The position numbers and the translations under genes are program-made. Shown here in pieces: positions 48,371 through 60,900 of a stretch of DNA of 64,000 nucleotides (position 1 is its first letter; every line of letters begins with the position of its first letter). The notes under the pieces are model-generated. The model saw nothing but the letters and a program-made list of their open reading frames with translations. It searched no databases and had not been told where the DNA came from. Source of the DNA: Patiria miniata (taxonomy: Eukaryota; Echinodermata; Asteroidea; Valvatida; Asterinidae); contig NW_024037063.1 in NCBI RefSeq assembly GCF_015706575.1, forward strand, positions 13,888,927 through 13,952,926. Reading direction: 5' to 3'.

Positions 48371-49654
48371 ATGAAGAAGAGATCGAAATACACGGGTATC
48401 CCTCGCTCGACAGACGCAGATGTGGAGATGCAAGATGGGGGGAGCTCCAGTCCTGCTACTAGTAGTCAGAGTGCTTACCAAAGCACCAGCAGTATGCCGG
48501 CTACCCGCTTGGTATCACCCACTAGTAAGGTGGTGGCTGCGTTGAGACATGGAGACTTGGAGGCACATATCCGGAACTTTGGCCGACATCTCAGACGTCC
48601 TGGAGCGGAGGACCAGTCGGCGTTGGATCAACTCCTTGACGGGCTGGATGACTTGAGCTCTGTGGATAAATTCACTTACTGTCGGATCGTGCAACGTCTT
48701 GCAGAAACACTCCTAGAACACTGCTTGGGTTATCTATGCACCGATGCGGGAAACCCGGATGTCTGCCTTGATCTGAAGATGCAGAGTGTTCTGCGGATTC
48801 TCTGGATGTCTTGTCTGTACACGCCCTCCTTACAGAGAATCGCCCAAGCAGGAGTAGATCTGATTCCTATGATGAACAGACTCATCTTGTCGTGTCTCAG
48901 GACATCTGAGAATCTTCGAGAGAACAAAGCCAACAGTCGGCACGAACAGCAGAGAGAAAGGAAGATAAGTCGGGAGTCGGTGTCCTCTGCTTCGGAAGAC
49001 CTTGTCTTGTCTTCTTACAGCATGAGCAGCGTGGTTGTCTCGGCTCTCGCCATCTCTTACAACTGCCTGTACGCGTCTTGGGACCGCGACGTCATGGTGG
49101 TCTGCTGCCAGTGTGGTTTCATCAGGACCGTGGTGAGTCTCCTCAGCCGCACTCGGAACATCATCATCGGAGAGACCTGCCTGAGAATCTTGGATCTGAT
49201 GGGGGAGAGCGGTGGGAACACCTGCCGGACTTTACTGCGGGAATACCAAGTCATGAAAGAAGCCAGCAGACTCTGGCACTACATGGTCCGCAGGGATCTG
49301 ATCGCCAAATCGGGGTTCCTTGTAGCTGGCCTGATCGCACAGCTTGGGGGGAACCTACGGCAAGGGGACGGCGCCCACCTAGAGTGGACCTTCAACCCGG
49401 GTACCAACAGCAAGCGAACTGCCGTCTTCCGTACCCCGCACCTCAAGATGATTCGCTGGTGTTCCTCGCCTGGATGCGGCCGGTCTGAGGAGCTCAAGAC
49501 CGGCCAGAAGTTCAGGCTGTGCTCCAGGTGCCGACTGAGTAGATACTGCAACGAGGATTGTCAGAGATTCCACTGGAACCGAGGCCATAAGGTGGAGTGC
49601 TTCCCTGTGCTATCGAGGGATCATAGCTTCGTTGTGGAAGAGGAACACAGTTAA
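48371..49654 (+). CDS. MYND zinc-finger protein, single coding exon
   Basis: 427 residues from ATG 48371; the frame is open back to TGA 48281 but has no earlier ATG, and the start has A at -3. Seen: a Ser/Thr-rich N-terminus (about 1-55); a long predicted helical region (about 55-345) of armadillo-like character with hydrophobic segments such as CLDLKMQSVLRILWMSCLY and TCLRILDLMGESGG; and a C-terminal MYND finger with C364-x4-C369-x14-C384-x2-C387-x5-C393-x3-C397-x8-H406-x3-C410, all eight ligands present. MYND fingers bind proline-containing peptides in partners, so an adaptor role in transcription or complex assembly is likely (inference). I do not recognise a named orthologue. There are no introns in the coding part and codons are more GC-rich than the surroundings. 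A retrocopy origin is possible, but no poly-A tail or target duplication was seen. Confidence 0.88.
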   Translation: MKKRSKYTGIPRSTDADVEMQDGGSSSPATSSQSAYQSTSSMPATRLVSPTSKVVAALRHGDLEAHIRNFGRHLRRPGAEDQSALDQLLDGLDDLSSVDKFTYCRIVQRLAETLLEHCLGYLCTDAGNPDVCLDLKMQSVLRILWMSCLYTPSLQRIAQAGVDLIPMMNRLILSCLRTSENLRENKANSRHEQQRERKISRESVSSASEDLVLSSYSMSSVVVSALAISYNCLYASWDRDVMVVCCQCGFIRTVVSLLSRTRNIIIGETCLRILDLMGESGGNTCRTLLREYQVMKEASRLWHYMVRRDLIAKSGFLVAGLIAQLGGNLRQGDGAHLEWTFNPGTNSKRTAVFRTPHLKMIRWCSSPGCGRSEELKTGQKFRLCSRCRLSRYCNEDCQRFHWNRGHKVECFPVLSRDHSFVVEEEHS

Positions 49655-49740
49655 CGTCAATCAACCTAAGTCTCCTCGAGATAGATCATGTGGGTTTGGA
49701 CATTGTATTCAAAAAACATTTCATCTTCAAAATGTATTGT

Positions 49741-49746
49741 AATAAA
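49741..49746 (+). terminator. Polyadenylation signal of the MYND gene
   Basis: AATAAA 87 bases after the stop codon, after an AT-rich 3' untranslated region. Confidence 0.7.
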
Positions 49747-50014
49747 AGACAGTATTTCACAGTCTCACCTTCCCTCAAACCTCTGAGATAATGTAAAGCA
49801 GATCGTGAATAATAAGCTATTTATATCGGGCATTGTGTTACAAACACTTCCCTTACACATGCTTTTACTGTTCTTCATAAAAAAAAGTTTGACAAATATC
49901 AATGATGTCTTGCATAACAAGGGTGTGTATATGATATTTGGGTATTAATCAGTTTTATTTAAATTGGTGTCTGCCCACGGGAAACTTAAACAGGATTCGA
50001 ACACACATTAAAAT

Positions 50015-50258
50015 GGGCCAATTTCATAGAGCTGCTTAAGCACAAAATTTGCTTAAGCACGAAAAAAACATTGCTAAGTAAAATCAGGTTACCGGCCAAA
50101 ACTCAATGCGATTGTTATGCTAAGTAAACAACAGCTAAATACCAGTCAGAAGCAATGTACATCACATGGAGTTTTGGCCGGTAACCTAATTTTACTAAGC
50201 AATGTTTTTTCGTGCTTAAGCAAATTTTCTGCTTAAGCGGCTCTATGAAATTGGGCCC
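50015..50258. mobile_element. Hairpin-type MITE with ~90-bp terminal inverted repeats
   Basis: GGGCCAATTTCATAGAGC at the left and GCTCTATGAAATTGGGCCC (with one extra base) at the right. The arms run about 90 bases each through GCTTAAGCA, CATTGCTAAGTAAAAT and GTTACCGGCCAAAACTC, leaving a loop of about 60. No ORF; target duplication not clear. The superfamily is not assigned. Confidence 0.8.
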
Positions 50259-53200
50259 TGCTGATGATTGGTTACTGAATATAGATTCCCTTAAAGCAGC
50301 GGGTTCTGCAATAATAGGAGCACAAAAAATATGTATCAAGCAATAATACCTTTGCATGCGTATAGTTGAGAAAAAAAAGCACTGTGATTTCATAATGGTT
50401 GCGTCATGCAGTAGTTGGGGCCAATTGACATTTTATATACCCCGGCGCGTGTTCCCACTTCGGCTGAGTATATAATATAAAAATATTTCACTGGACATAT
50501 AAAAGCTTACAATCATCATTGAATTCTTTCGTACTATTGCAAAGTATCAATGTTATGATAAATTATGGTTGATCACATCCAATATTCATGTAATGAATGT
50601 AAGTGTGAAAGGTTTACGAGATATGATATAACTTCTCTATAAATATTAATGTGAATCGCACTAATATGCAGCAATAAGAATAACTCTTGAGTCTACAAGA
50701 TATCAATCATTTCTCAACTGCTGAACTGCTTGATGAAAAGGTCAATAGCTAATGGTAAAATGTCACACAGGGGTATATTTAAAATATATTTACGTGCATA
50801 AACCCTCCGAAAAAAAGAAGTATTTCAACACAACACTTAATAAATGAACGTGAGTCTTATTCAGCAAAATGTTGAAATAATGAAACTCATGGAGTATTCA
50901 AACATAATATTTGTAAGTTTTTGTATTTTGATATTTCACAATATAAATTTGTTCCGTTGTCTTATGTGTATGGATCACTTTGTAATAATACCTGGCCAAA
51001 GATATATAGCCTTTATTCTGACAGATGGAACTTGTTTCCAACAAACGGATTTCGAAAGTATTATTAAACCATCCCAAAAATATGCAGTATTCAAGTCGTA
51101 GAGGACGAGGGATCTTCGAGAAAAGTGTAACTCAAAAATTAATTTTCTGTGTACAACTTGAAGTAACTCATAGAACGAATTGAGCCGGGGTAAAATTAAG
51201 CTGTGTCTCTCTCCTATGAAATGATGTTCGATGTGTTAACCATATGGTATAATATGGGGTAAAGGTCAGATATAAGATTTCAAAGTTCTGAAACAAATGT
51301 GTGTGATATCGCTATAATTAATCACTGTGGCATTCTGCTCCTAGCAATACAATGTTCAATGCTCTTCCTGTGAGAATCACGTGATGAGAAAAACAAGCAA
51401 ACAAAGAACAATCCAGCAATTAAACAAACAAACAAACAAACAAACGCTCATTGTCATGTTTATCCGTTGTGGAGTTCTGAATATTTACATCGTGAAATGA
51501 ATAAAAGAATCCCACTGTTTGTATACTCTTATTCTATGATGTGTCTGGTGTTGTTATGATATTGCGTGATGGTAATCCAAGCCAGAAAAGAATTAATCAA
51601 TTCATTGAATACAAACCGTCAGAGACAGATGTAGCCCTCAATTATTTAACAAATTTATATCACTCATGTATTTATATGCGTCCAACCCGTAATTTGTGCC
51701 GGGGGTTTATTGGAGTTCATTCAAACAAAAATCCATTATTTTGTTGGCCTCCGAGAACGATTCTGCTTTGATCAAATCGTCACAAACTTTCTTTGTTTTT
51801 AAGATTGTGTAATTTCAGGTAAACACGGTATAAGCATGCAGTGTATCAGCATTTAAATAAAAAAACACAAGCTGAAGAAGTTCTAGGGCAGATATATAGG
51901 ATATCAGTTGTTGAAATACGCGCGCAGTTATAAACTGAACACAACCAAAGGCCGCTTCGAAAGAAATTATATGTATGGTTGCCTTTTGACTGCACTGGCT
52001 TTTAAACTTTAATGTCATGCGTGAGAATTCAGTGGAACGGTTTATGTGCATGACAAAGTACTTTGAACGTAATGAAGAGCAGTTCAGGCCATTGATGTAT
52101 TTTATGTAACGTGCAACCGCAGGGTTGCATAAAGAGCGGGGACACGCCCCCTCCCCCTTGAGAACTTTGCCTCCGTCCTTTGCTCCCCCTCACCTAAAAA
52201 TTGTATTTTTATTGTTAAAATTTCATTCACCCCCCCCACCCCACAAAAGAGTCCCATCCTCAACCCCAAGTGCACTGTACAACCGGACCGAGTTTCTTTA
52301 CGGTCAGGCTTAATTCCTGTGTATTTTTCTGTTCTGGTTTTGCTCCTGTGCCGCCCGGAATATAGCGCCACCTAGGGCAGGAGTGTTCCATTTTGATGAG
52401 CAGCCGCATCAGTGTTTATGTAGTGCAAATGCAATTACACGTATACGTCATCATCATCATCATTTCAATTGCCGGAGAAATCGAATTATGCTTCATGTAC
52501 ATATACCGATGGTGTCTACTATTGATGTCACATCCGCGATAATTAAAGGGCCAGAAAAATCGAAGTTTGGCAGTCGGGCAGTCACCAAGGTTATATAATT
52601 AGCTGGGCCGGCTGAAACAAACACACACAGGAGGAAATCGAGGTTTCATTATAGGCCTGTGATGTGTGCACGCGTTCCATCACAATTCTTTGATTTTTTT
52701 CACTAGGAAAAAAACACCCGTTTTTTCTGGAGGAAATTTCAGACACGGTAGATTTGCGGTCAAGTCTCATCATGTCAGAGTTCTAAAATATCAAGATGTC
52801 ACGTTCAAAGTCAAATAAGAAATTGATATACAAACTGACATGATAAACTATAGCTCAGCATATCTGTCCCAGTACTCACGCTTTTTTAAATTCAGCCCTC
52901 AAGCCATGAGAAAAAAGTGATTATCGTCATGAACTTCATTTGTAAATGTCATTTTCCTAATGATCTGCTTTGGACAAAACGTGCGTGCATGCCGCATGAT
53001 AATCTACACCTGAAAGTATATTTGAAAGGAGAAACCACACGTGCTTAATTAAGTTCGCGTACATTTTAAGGATTTTTGACATGCCTACATCTTTGTGCCC
53101 CATGGAAATAAGCAAAGCCCTGAGAATAAATATTTGCAGAATATTTTACGGTGTTAAATTCCATGACTCTTATAATTCGGCGTAAAAACTAACAGTTTAA

Positions 53201-56160
53201 ATACCATTCTGGACAGTAATAGACATTCCTATTGGTCGAAAGCCCGTCACATGGGTGGTTTTTGAAGTCTGTTTAAAACTGCTTCATCAAATTAGTCTTC
53301 CCGACTGTATTTATAATTTGGAACGCCTGTATTTATAATTTGGGCATATAGAGATCACAACTATAGACAATTTCGGTTAAAATGTAAGCTCTTTCGGTGT
53401 GGTTAGGCCTACGATGAAAAACATTGATTCGAATTTATATCATAAATTTAAGCGTGCATGCATGAGTCATGTAAAAATGTTGAACTTCGCATTCATGATC
53501 AATGAGCGGAAGTGTACAGTAGTTGGGCCAGCCTGAAGGCGAGACGCGCCCGGCCGGACACCTCGCGAGGCCGGCAGGCAGACAGACAGACAGACCTTCA
53601 GGCCGGCTCGCTCGGTGTGAACACTGCATTTCGCTCTTGGACTTTCGCCGAAGGACGCAGTTGTACATGAGGGTGGTTTGGCAAACCACCTGAAATACAT
53701 TTACTGTGGGGGAAAGTGTCGTGTTCAATGCCCGTTCATCATCTTTCATTTTCTTTTAAATTTTCGGGGGTGAACTGATGACTTTTAGGAGAAATTTCCA
53801 TGCGAAGATGATCACCCCTTAAAGTAGTCCTGAAACCCGTCGCCATTTTGAAAAACGATGCCTACACTGCATTGCAAAATAGAGCACTTTTAGGGTCCCA
53901 ATTTCATCCAAACTGCACAGAACTCCATGTAAGCTCACAGGCCTGTGCACGGCTTCCACCCATATTTTTTACAAACCCTCAATTTCATGGCCCACAATAT
54001 GCCCAAAATACTGAAGAATTTGAGGGCACGCAAATAGTGATTTGGCTGGCGTGGGCAATTTTGGACCGATTGACTGGCCTGCAACCTGATGAGCTTCACA
54101 GAATCTCGTGAGGGAAGTGGGGATGGCATTATCATGGCCTATATGGCTCACTAACAATCAAACCTACACCTGGAAGAACATCGTTTAAATCATAAATTGT
54201 ATTTATCTCGATTAGCCAGTTTAAACAGAAAGTAACTGCATTAGGTACGTCACGATTTAACAGCTTTTTGGCACTTGGCCCACGGTCTAATTTGACGGTA
54301 CGGTATTTAGTTCAAAATTTATTTTGCTCAGTGCTGAGTAAATTGGGCACTTACGTCATGAACCAAGTGGTAATAGACCTAGTCTCATAAAATGAGGGAA
54401 AATGTAGAGAAAAGTTGTCCGAAATGACTGGATTTTTACAGACGTCTAAAGGTAGGAAATATGATCTCAAGTTCCTGCTTTTGTTTTTAACAGGCAAGTA
54501 GCTTCCAATAGTGAACTTCAAGTGGAAAAACAGTCTAGAGTCCAAGAGAACAACTTTTTAGGACATTAGGCTAATATTAGCATGCATCGCTGTGCGACTC
54601 ACATTATGGAGGCCAAGAAGTCCAGTACTTGAGACGGGGGCCACGACTCGTAGTTTTTTACTCGTGGCCCCAAAAGGAACAAAACCAAGTTTTTTAATTC
54701 AATCTAGCAACTTTCCCGCTTCTCTCTCGATCTAATAACCCAAGACCCACAGCTCGCGTGGTAAACACAAAGATTGTATGTCCCTTCTCGATTACTGCAG
54801 TTTTATACAGCTCCGAGGTTGTAATTACATTTTCATTGGGAAGTTCTGACAAGGATACATTGCTCATTTTCTGTTGCAATGGATTTCTAATCGGAGATTC
54901 ATTTCCACTGAATCGCCCTCCAAGGAGCTGTGAAATTCTTGAAAGTTGGAGATCCCTAGCTTTGCTGTCGTATCATGTTATCGTATCCGATTTATCCTCC
55001 CTCCGGTAATGCAATGGATGAGCACATGCGATGAACGACACATAATTTAATTATTACCTAATTCAATACATTATTTTGCTCAATTCGTTCGTGCATACCG
55101 TGTGCAAGAGGAACATCTTGAATTGATTTAATTATTCTTTCATTCTAAATGCTCATTCGCAACAAAAACAAAACTATACTGTACTACATACGGCAGTTTG
55201 TATGAAATTATTATATTGACTAATCATTATGGCATGCTGTAGAGCTATTGCAGAATGAGAACAAATATCAAACAATTTAAGGATATCAATTTTAGCGCTA
55301 GGTTGAGGCCGCCTTAAAATATCATGGGACGTTTGGAGGAAATTCATTAGAAATAACCGCGACACACGGGGAAAAATTGAACAGTTCTTCCCAACTTATC
55401 TCCAAAATACAAATAGCGCCCTCTTGTGACTTCCAACGAAATGTTGAAGGAATCTCATCCATTTACAAAAATAAAACATTTCATTCGTTAAAACGAAAAC
55501 AAACATGTGTAAGCCACTTTCAAATATCGTTACAGAACGACCATGACACCAAATTAACAGAAATAAAGAAATCATGAATTCAAGAAGAGTTAAATATCTT
55601 TATTCCAAGCAATACCCCTCCCTTTCTGATAGTATGAATATTCCGTATACCGCTCTGCTTAAACAATTATGCTTAATCCACGCAATCTTATGTAGCAAAG
55701 CTTTTCCTCCAAATGAAAGGCGACAGAATTTCATTGGTGCACACAGACAATTTCCATTTACTCTCATTAAAGTTATACAGAAAATCGGAGCAATTAAAGA
55801 GAAAACACGTTTGACCTTGATAATGTTTACATTTTTTAGCAAAGCATGTAGGCCTAATAAATTCCAGCCATTACTTGAAAATAATAATTTGACAAACGGG
55901 AAACAGGAAACAAAAATAAAAGCAGTCAAAGATGAGATTCAGAAATATCTACTTCTGAAATTGAAAGGAAATTCTTGGGGGGGGGGTGTTTGGAATTAAA
56001 ATTTGTCTAATTCAACTTTCTTATTTGACACATATACTTATGTTTACAGTCATAAATGTCTGTCATTAAATAAGCTTAAGACTTAAGGGTTTGCATGGTG
56101 GATACGATCGATCAATGAATTTGAGGTTTGCGGTAACACCATGTGAATGATATCTCTCAG
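50259..56160. other. Long stretch without recognised genes
   Basis: Mostly AT-rich unique-looking sequence. Small features only: (AAAC)n near 51425-51445, (CAT)n near 52450, an inverted GCC(A/G)GCCTGAAGG pair at 53527-53539/53595-53607 around a GACA run, and a perfect 10-bp stem at 54637-54671. The longest frames (for example 55574-55999) show no family motif. Confidence 0.45.
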
Positions 56161-56163
56161 TGA

Positions 56164-56234
56164 GTTGTGTGGTTCTGAGAAGAACCAGTTGGTTTAACTC
56201 GACCTTTCGAACAGTATGCTCTGCTCGTCATCAG
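56164..56234. repeat. Cluster of short hairpins
   Basis: GGTTCT-GAGA-AGAACC (56171-56186) and CGAACAG..CTGCTCG (56207-56227) are consecutive stem-loops in a stretch that reads as the terminus of a dispersed element. No partner end was found. Confidence 0.4.
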
Positions 56235-57213
56235 GATACTCAAAGTTATGAAATTAAGTTATAAACTTGGAACAATTTGAATATCATTTCTTCATTATTT
56301 TAATGTTGATCAGCTGTTTATTAAGGATTATTGAGAAGATACATAGTATCAAGTCCATTTTTCGTGCAGAGGAAGGGTTTAATAGGATAAGATGCAATTC
56401 ATCGAGGATAGTGAGCCCACGAACTGACAAAATCTGAGAATTTTTTTTTAATCCTGAAATCAGCTTCAAATATTTTGGTTTCACCTAAAGTGCAGCGATA
56501 TCTCGGGTATCACCCTGTTGCCATCATAAATTGAAAGTCATGATTAAGAAAACAGAAAAGTGCATTTTATTGTAGTTTTGTATTATTGTTTGTTTTGATG
56601 GGGAATAAGGAACCCCCTTTTAAAATTCGTTCAGAATTTGTCCCTACTTGATAGTATTTTCCCCCAAGTTTCATCTTATTTGCAACATACCATAGTTACA
56701 GCCTTTTATTGGTGAAAAAACTGCTATGCGAATCATTCGAAGAAGCAGATGTCACATTTGGGAAGAAAAAAAGTTTACAGAAGTGTTTGACTTTCATGAA
56801 ATCTTAATCCCAGACTCCATCAATCTTCAAACAAGCCTACAGGTGTTGACACTTGGTTTAAAAACAAATTGACGAAATCTGAATTCGAGAATATAATGAT
56901 AAGAGACAAACAGAACAAGACAAGTAGATGATTGTCAGACAAAAGAAAAGTATATAACCACTCAAAAAAAAAAAAAATTGAGAAGCTGAGGGCAATATTG
57001 GCAAATACACGATAGTCAACGTATCTGGTTATATACGAGTTTATAGTACATGATGAGTTATACCCATACAATGTACATGGCAATTTAATCTTATGCATTG
57101 TACACTGTTTTTTTAAAACAAGATTTAACTCTTTTAAACCGACAGACTTCCAATTCCATATCTTCTGAAAATTCCAAATATAAGTACCATATACCAATCC
57201 TACTAAAGCTTAA

Positions 57214-57729
57214 AGGGAATATACATCATTGGCTTTTGCTGTAATTTTCAGAAATGAACTATTTGAGGGGTTAGTATAATAGATCAAATGTTGTTACACT
57301 GACATGTTTGATGTTCGAAAATGCTGGAAAACCAAGAAAAACAAAAACGTTCAAGTAGTCGGGTTCCCTGACAGCACTAAAGCTGAAATGGATCAATTTA
57401 TAAATACCTGAAAATTGTAAGGTAAGGGAACCAGTCTAGCTGTCCTGCACCCATTCATGAACATGTAACCAATAGCAAATACAATTTGGACTGAAAACAG
57501 ATGGTTAGTTTTGAGCCGTAGTTGAAAAAAAGTTAGGTTTTCCAACGGTGGTCGGCCGACCACCGTTGGAAATGTATACAAAAATACCATTTTCTTGAAA
57601 ATGACTTCACACCAGGTGCCATAATTTTACAGGATGCTTTAGACTGCCATTTACCAACATCCTAGTAAGGTATTTCGTAAAAACTTGGTAGTTTTATTTT
57701 TCGATGTTTGCAAATGTTGTATTTTCCCT
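57214..57729 (-). mobile_element. TTAA-flanked element family T1, copy 2
   Basis: TTAA (57210-57213, 57730-57733) flanks the same AGGGAA(T/A)ATACA ends as 40764-41150, inverted relative to it. It carries a perfect 28-bp palindrome (57540-57567: CCAACGGTGGTCGG and its inverse) at the place where copy 1 has CGCTGATCGG and its inverse. Confidence 0.8.
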
Positions 57730-57851
57730 TTAATAACTTATTGTTATAAAGTTTGCGGGTACCACAGGTTAATGTTTCAAAGAAAACTGCATAAGTGTTC
57801 AAACCACAAACCTTTCCTTTGACCGATTTTGAACCATTTTTACAATTACTA

Positions 57852-57857
57852 TTTAAT
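57852..57857 (-). terminator. Possible SARS1 polyadenylation signal
   Basis: ATTAAA on the minus strand, about 50 bases past the SARS1 stop codon. Confidence 0.4.
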
Positions 57858-57904
57858 TTATCCGTATATGAAAGATTTGTTAGTTAATGGATGGGGATGG
57901 AGAG

Positions 57905-60900
57905 TTATTCTCCTAGCGACATCTTCTTGACTTCATCGTCGATTGGTTCCTTTTTGGTTTTCTTCTTCCCGCCCTCCTTCTGTTTCTTGTCCTTCTTGGC
58001 TTGCTGTTCGTCTACCGGCGCCGGCTTGACAAACTTGATGATCTCCTTGTAGGCTGATGAGAAAGGACACAGTGAAACGTTTTGAACTTGGAGCTCATAT
58101 TTGGGTGTTGCCAGATTTCTTTTTGACGGTGGTGACATCATTCAGGGGCGTCAATTGGGGTGGGAGGGGTGGGGATGTGACCCCTCCCCCTTCCCACCCC
58201 AATTAATCATTTTTGTCGCCAAACTTGTCTTGTCCGCAAAATCGTATGTCCATTGGCAAATATGCCACAATGAACAGTGCCAACTATTGTCCGATAATGA
58301 CATATGTCTTCCACTTTGAACAGCTCCTCATTAGTCAGATAGTGTCCATTCCCCCTGCCCCACCCCCTTAATTTGCAGCAGCCGGGTGATCGGAAGAAAA
58401 AAATGACATCATTTCATACTTGGGGCCCATTAAGAGACTTGTACATTTGTATATTTATGCATGTACATTTTCGGCACTTACAAGTAGTTCCTATTATCAA
58501 ATAAATGTTAATTTAACATTCACTAAGGCCGCAAAAATGGGGGGGGGGGGGGAATGGAAGATAAGCAAAAGAGGTCATAGTGAATTTCACTACGATGAGT
58601 GATATTGCCGATATTCCGTTCGGCAATATACAGGGGAAGGGGCCAGGAAACATTCTGAGCATTGGCAATTGAATGGTTTCTTACATAAGGGCTGTAAACG
58701 AAACGGACAGTAACAAGTGGATTGCTTACAGTCTGGCATGTACGGTTTCAGAGCCTCTGGTATTACGATTCCTTCATCAGTTTGGTTGGTTTCCATGATG
58801 ACGCATACCATGCGTGTGTTGGCACACATCGTAGCATTCAACATGTGCACGTACTCCGCCTGGAAAAAGATCAAACAAGCTATTTCTTAATATTACCAGT
58901 AAAGAAATTTTTAAATATAATTCTACTAACTTCTCTCTAACAAAGGATGATTGGACTACTTTATATAACTGACATGCAGATCCTTGTCATTTGATTGGTG
59001 GAACTAACATCACATGACATTCATTATTGCTCCCATTCACGCCGGGGCTCAAAAGCCCCATTCACCCATGGTGAATGGGATTTACTGTTCAACAGTTAGG
59101 ATCATCCTTGTTCCATGGCGCGGTATTTGTGTGCAAATGCATGCTGGTGTGCGCGTTTAGCATTGTGCATAGCGCGTATTGTTCCCAAGAGCCAGTAGCT
59201 ACAGAGTTGGGTTCAAACATTTGGTGAAGGGGTGGTTTGGAAGAGAGAAATACATTTCCCACCAATGTTGTATTGAAATAGAAAATCACTTTAACTATAA
59301 TCAAATGACAAGGATCTATAATGTTGGTTATATAAAACAAAAAATGAGTGGCTTTAAATCTGGAAGTCCAGATTTTACCTTGCGATAATATTGCTCCCAT
59401 TCCACTCAATATTTGTATACTAGTCGTCTATTTGGAATCGGCCCAGGAGGTACGCTTGCATCGCTGGTTAGCAATAGCCATGCACATCACAAAGCACAAT
59501 GGGAGCCAGGTCCGGGAAGTTTTGTGATGACGTTTTGACCATCGTTTGACTAGAGGCGTTTGCATGTCGCTATTACTGTGCAGGCGTAAGTTACATCTCA
59601 AATCAACCACTAGCCGACTAATGGTCCTCACCAAAACTTGCTCTCAGCTTTAATGAACCCATCAGCACCTGTACAGTACTGGGGCGGTTAGGGGCGGTAA
59701 AGTAGAACGTTGTTATACCGAACACCGCTATACTGAAGATTCGGTTATACTGAACTTGGCCTTGGCTCCCGATTTTTGTGCACAAAACTTAGCTAACATT
59801 GTTGTTGAAAAATATCAACAGAAGAGTGACAAGTGGCTATTATCTCTCCAAGGAATAGAAGGGGAAAGCCACCATTGCTGTAGGTAGTAAGCTCATAAAC
59901 TGCGTGATTACATAATTCAATAGTCCGCACATGTTCAAAGTCGTCTTTCAGTAACTACCAGGGCGTGCAGGGTGATGTTCTGAAGGGCGCTATTTATTGA
60001 AAAGTGAGTACCAAAGCACCGGCAGCTTAAAATCGCTATACCAAACGATCGCTATTATGAACAATTTCTGTGGATCCCGCGATGTTCTCTACAGCGGCGT
60101 TTCACTGTACAGGGAATAAGTGGCAGGGTAGTTTGGAGTGTAACAGTGACTTATAGTCGCATCCTACCAGTCTGAACAAAAGATCAATATAGCGGAGTCC
60201 GCGACCAGCGTTAGAAGTCGTTACTGCGGTGGTGTCACGCTCATGCTGCACGCGTTCTTGAAGACGAGGCGCACGTGCATTTTGGTATTGCTATTGGTCA
60301 AAGGAGCCCGGAGTACATGCGTACTACCTGAGCGCGACTCGCGCGAGTCTGGTGCCACCGCAGAAAATGGCTGCCGTCGGATTTGTCTATAGCCCACTCA
60401 GATATGGGCTCCGTGCGCCGACGAAAGAGGGCACCCTTTTACCTAGCAACGACGTCCCATGGGCGGGGGCACGCACACTGTTCCTTGTGTGTGACGCACG
60501 TACACCAGGGGATTTGTACTTTGTACACGCAGTGGCCGCGCTTTGCAGCAAATGAATTGCAGTTAGGCAAGATGGCGTCGGTCGGTCACCCCCAACTGTA
60601 CTCTCTTTGCCGATGAGGGGGTACTTGTGAACGGAGCGGATAAAGTCTTAGGCTTGCCAGTGAGTCGTTGACCTTATGACCTCTGGCACGGGGTCATCTC
60701 ATTTAAATATCCACACTCGTATGAACAAACATTGTATTTCACGTCAATATGCACTAACAAAGTAGACTACAGGGACGATATGATATTTGGACACGTCTCC
60801 AGGCTACCATCTTACCTGTTCATTCATCTTCTTGGTTTGGCCGTGCCGTACCAGCAACCGCCTAGACTGGTAGTCGGTGCAATTGGAGCATGACACCAGC

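Noticed and set aside
48206-49588. Alternative frames over the MYND gene
   Set aside because: The plus frame with the eight zinc ligands and a homogeneous composition is the coding one; the others are shadows.
53435-53749. 104-residue minus-strand frame
   Set aside because: Spans a GC-rich inverted repeat with a GACA run; low-complexity Cys/Pro/Leu translation typical of repeats.
55574-55999. 141-residue open frame
   Set aside because: AT-rich, no family motif, no splice or promoter context, an equally long antisense frame.
56205-56234. Hammerhead-ribozyme-like CTGATGA..stem..GAAA on the minus strand
   Set aside because: The 7-bp stem pairs through the G of GAAA, breaking the catalytic core, and no stem I/III partner with a cleavage site lies nearby.
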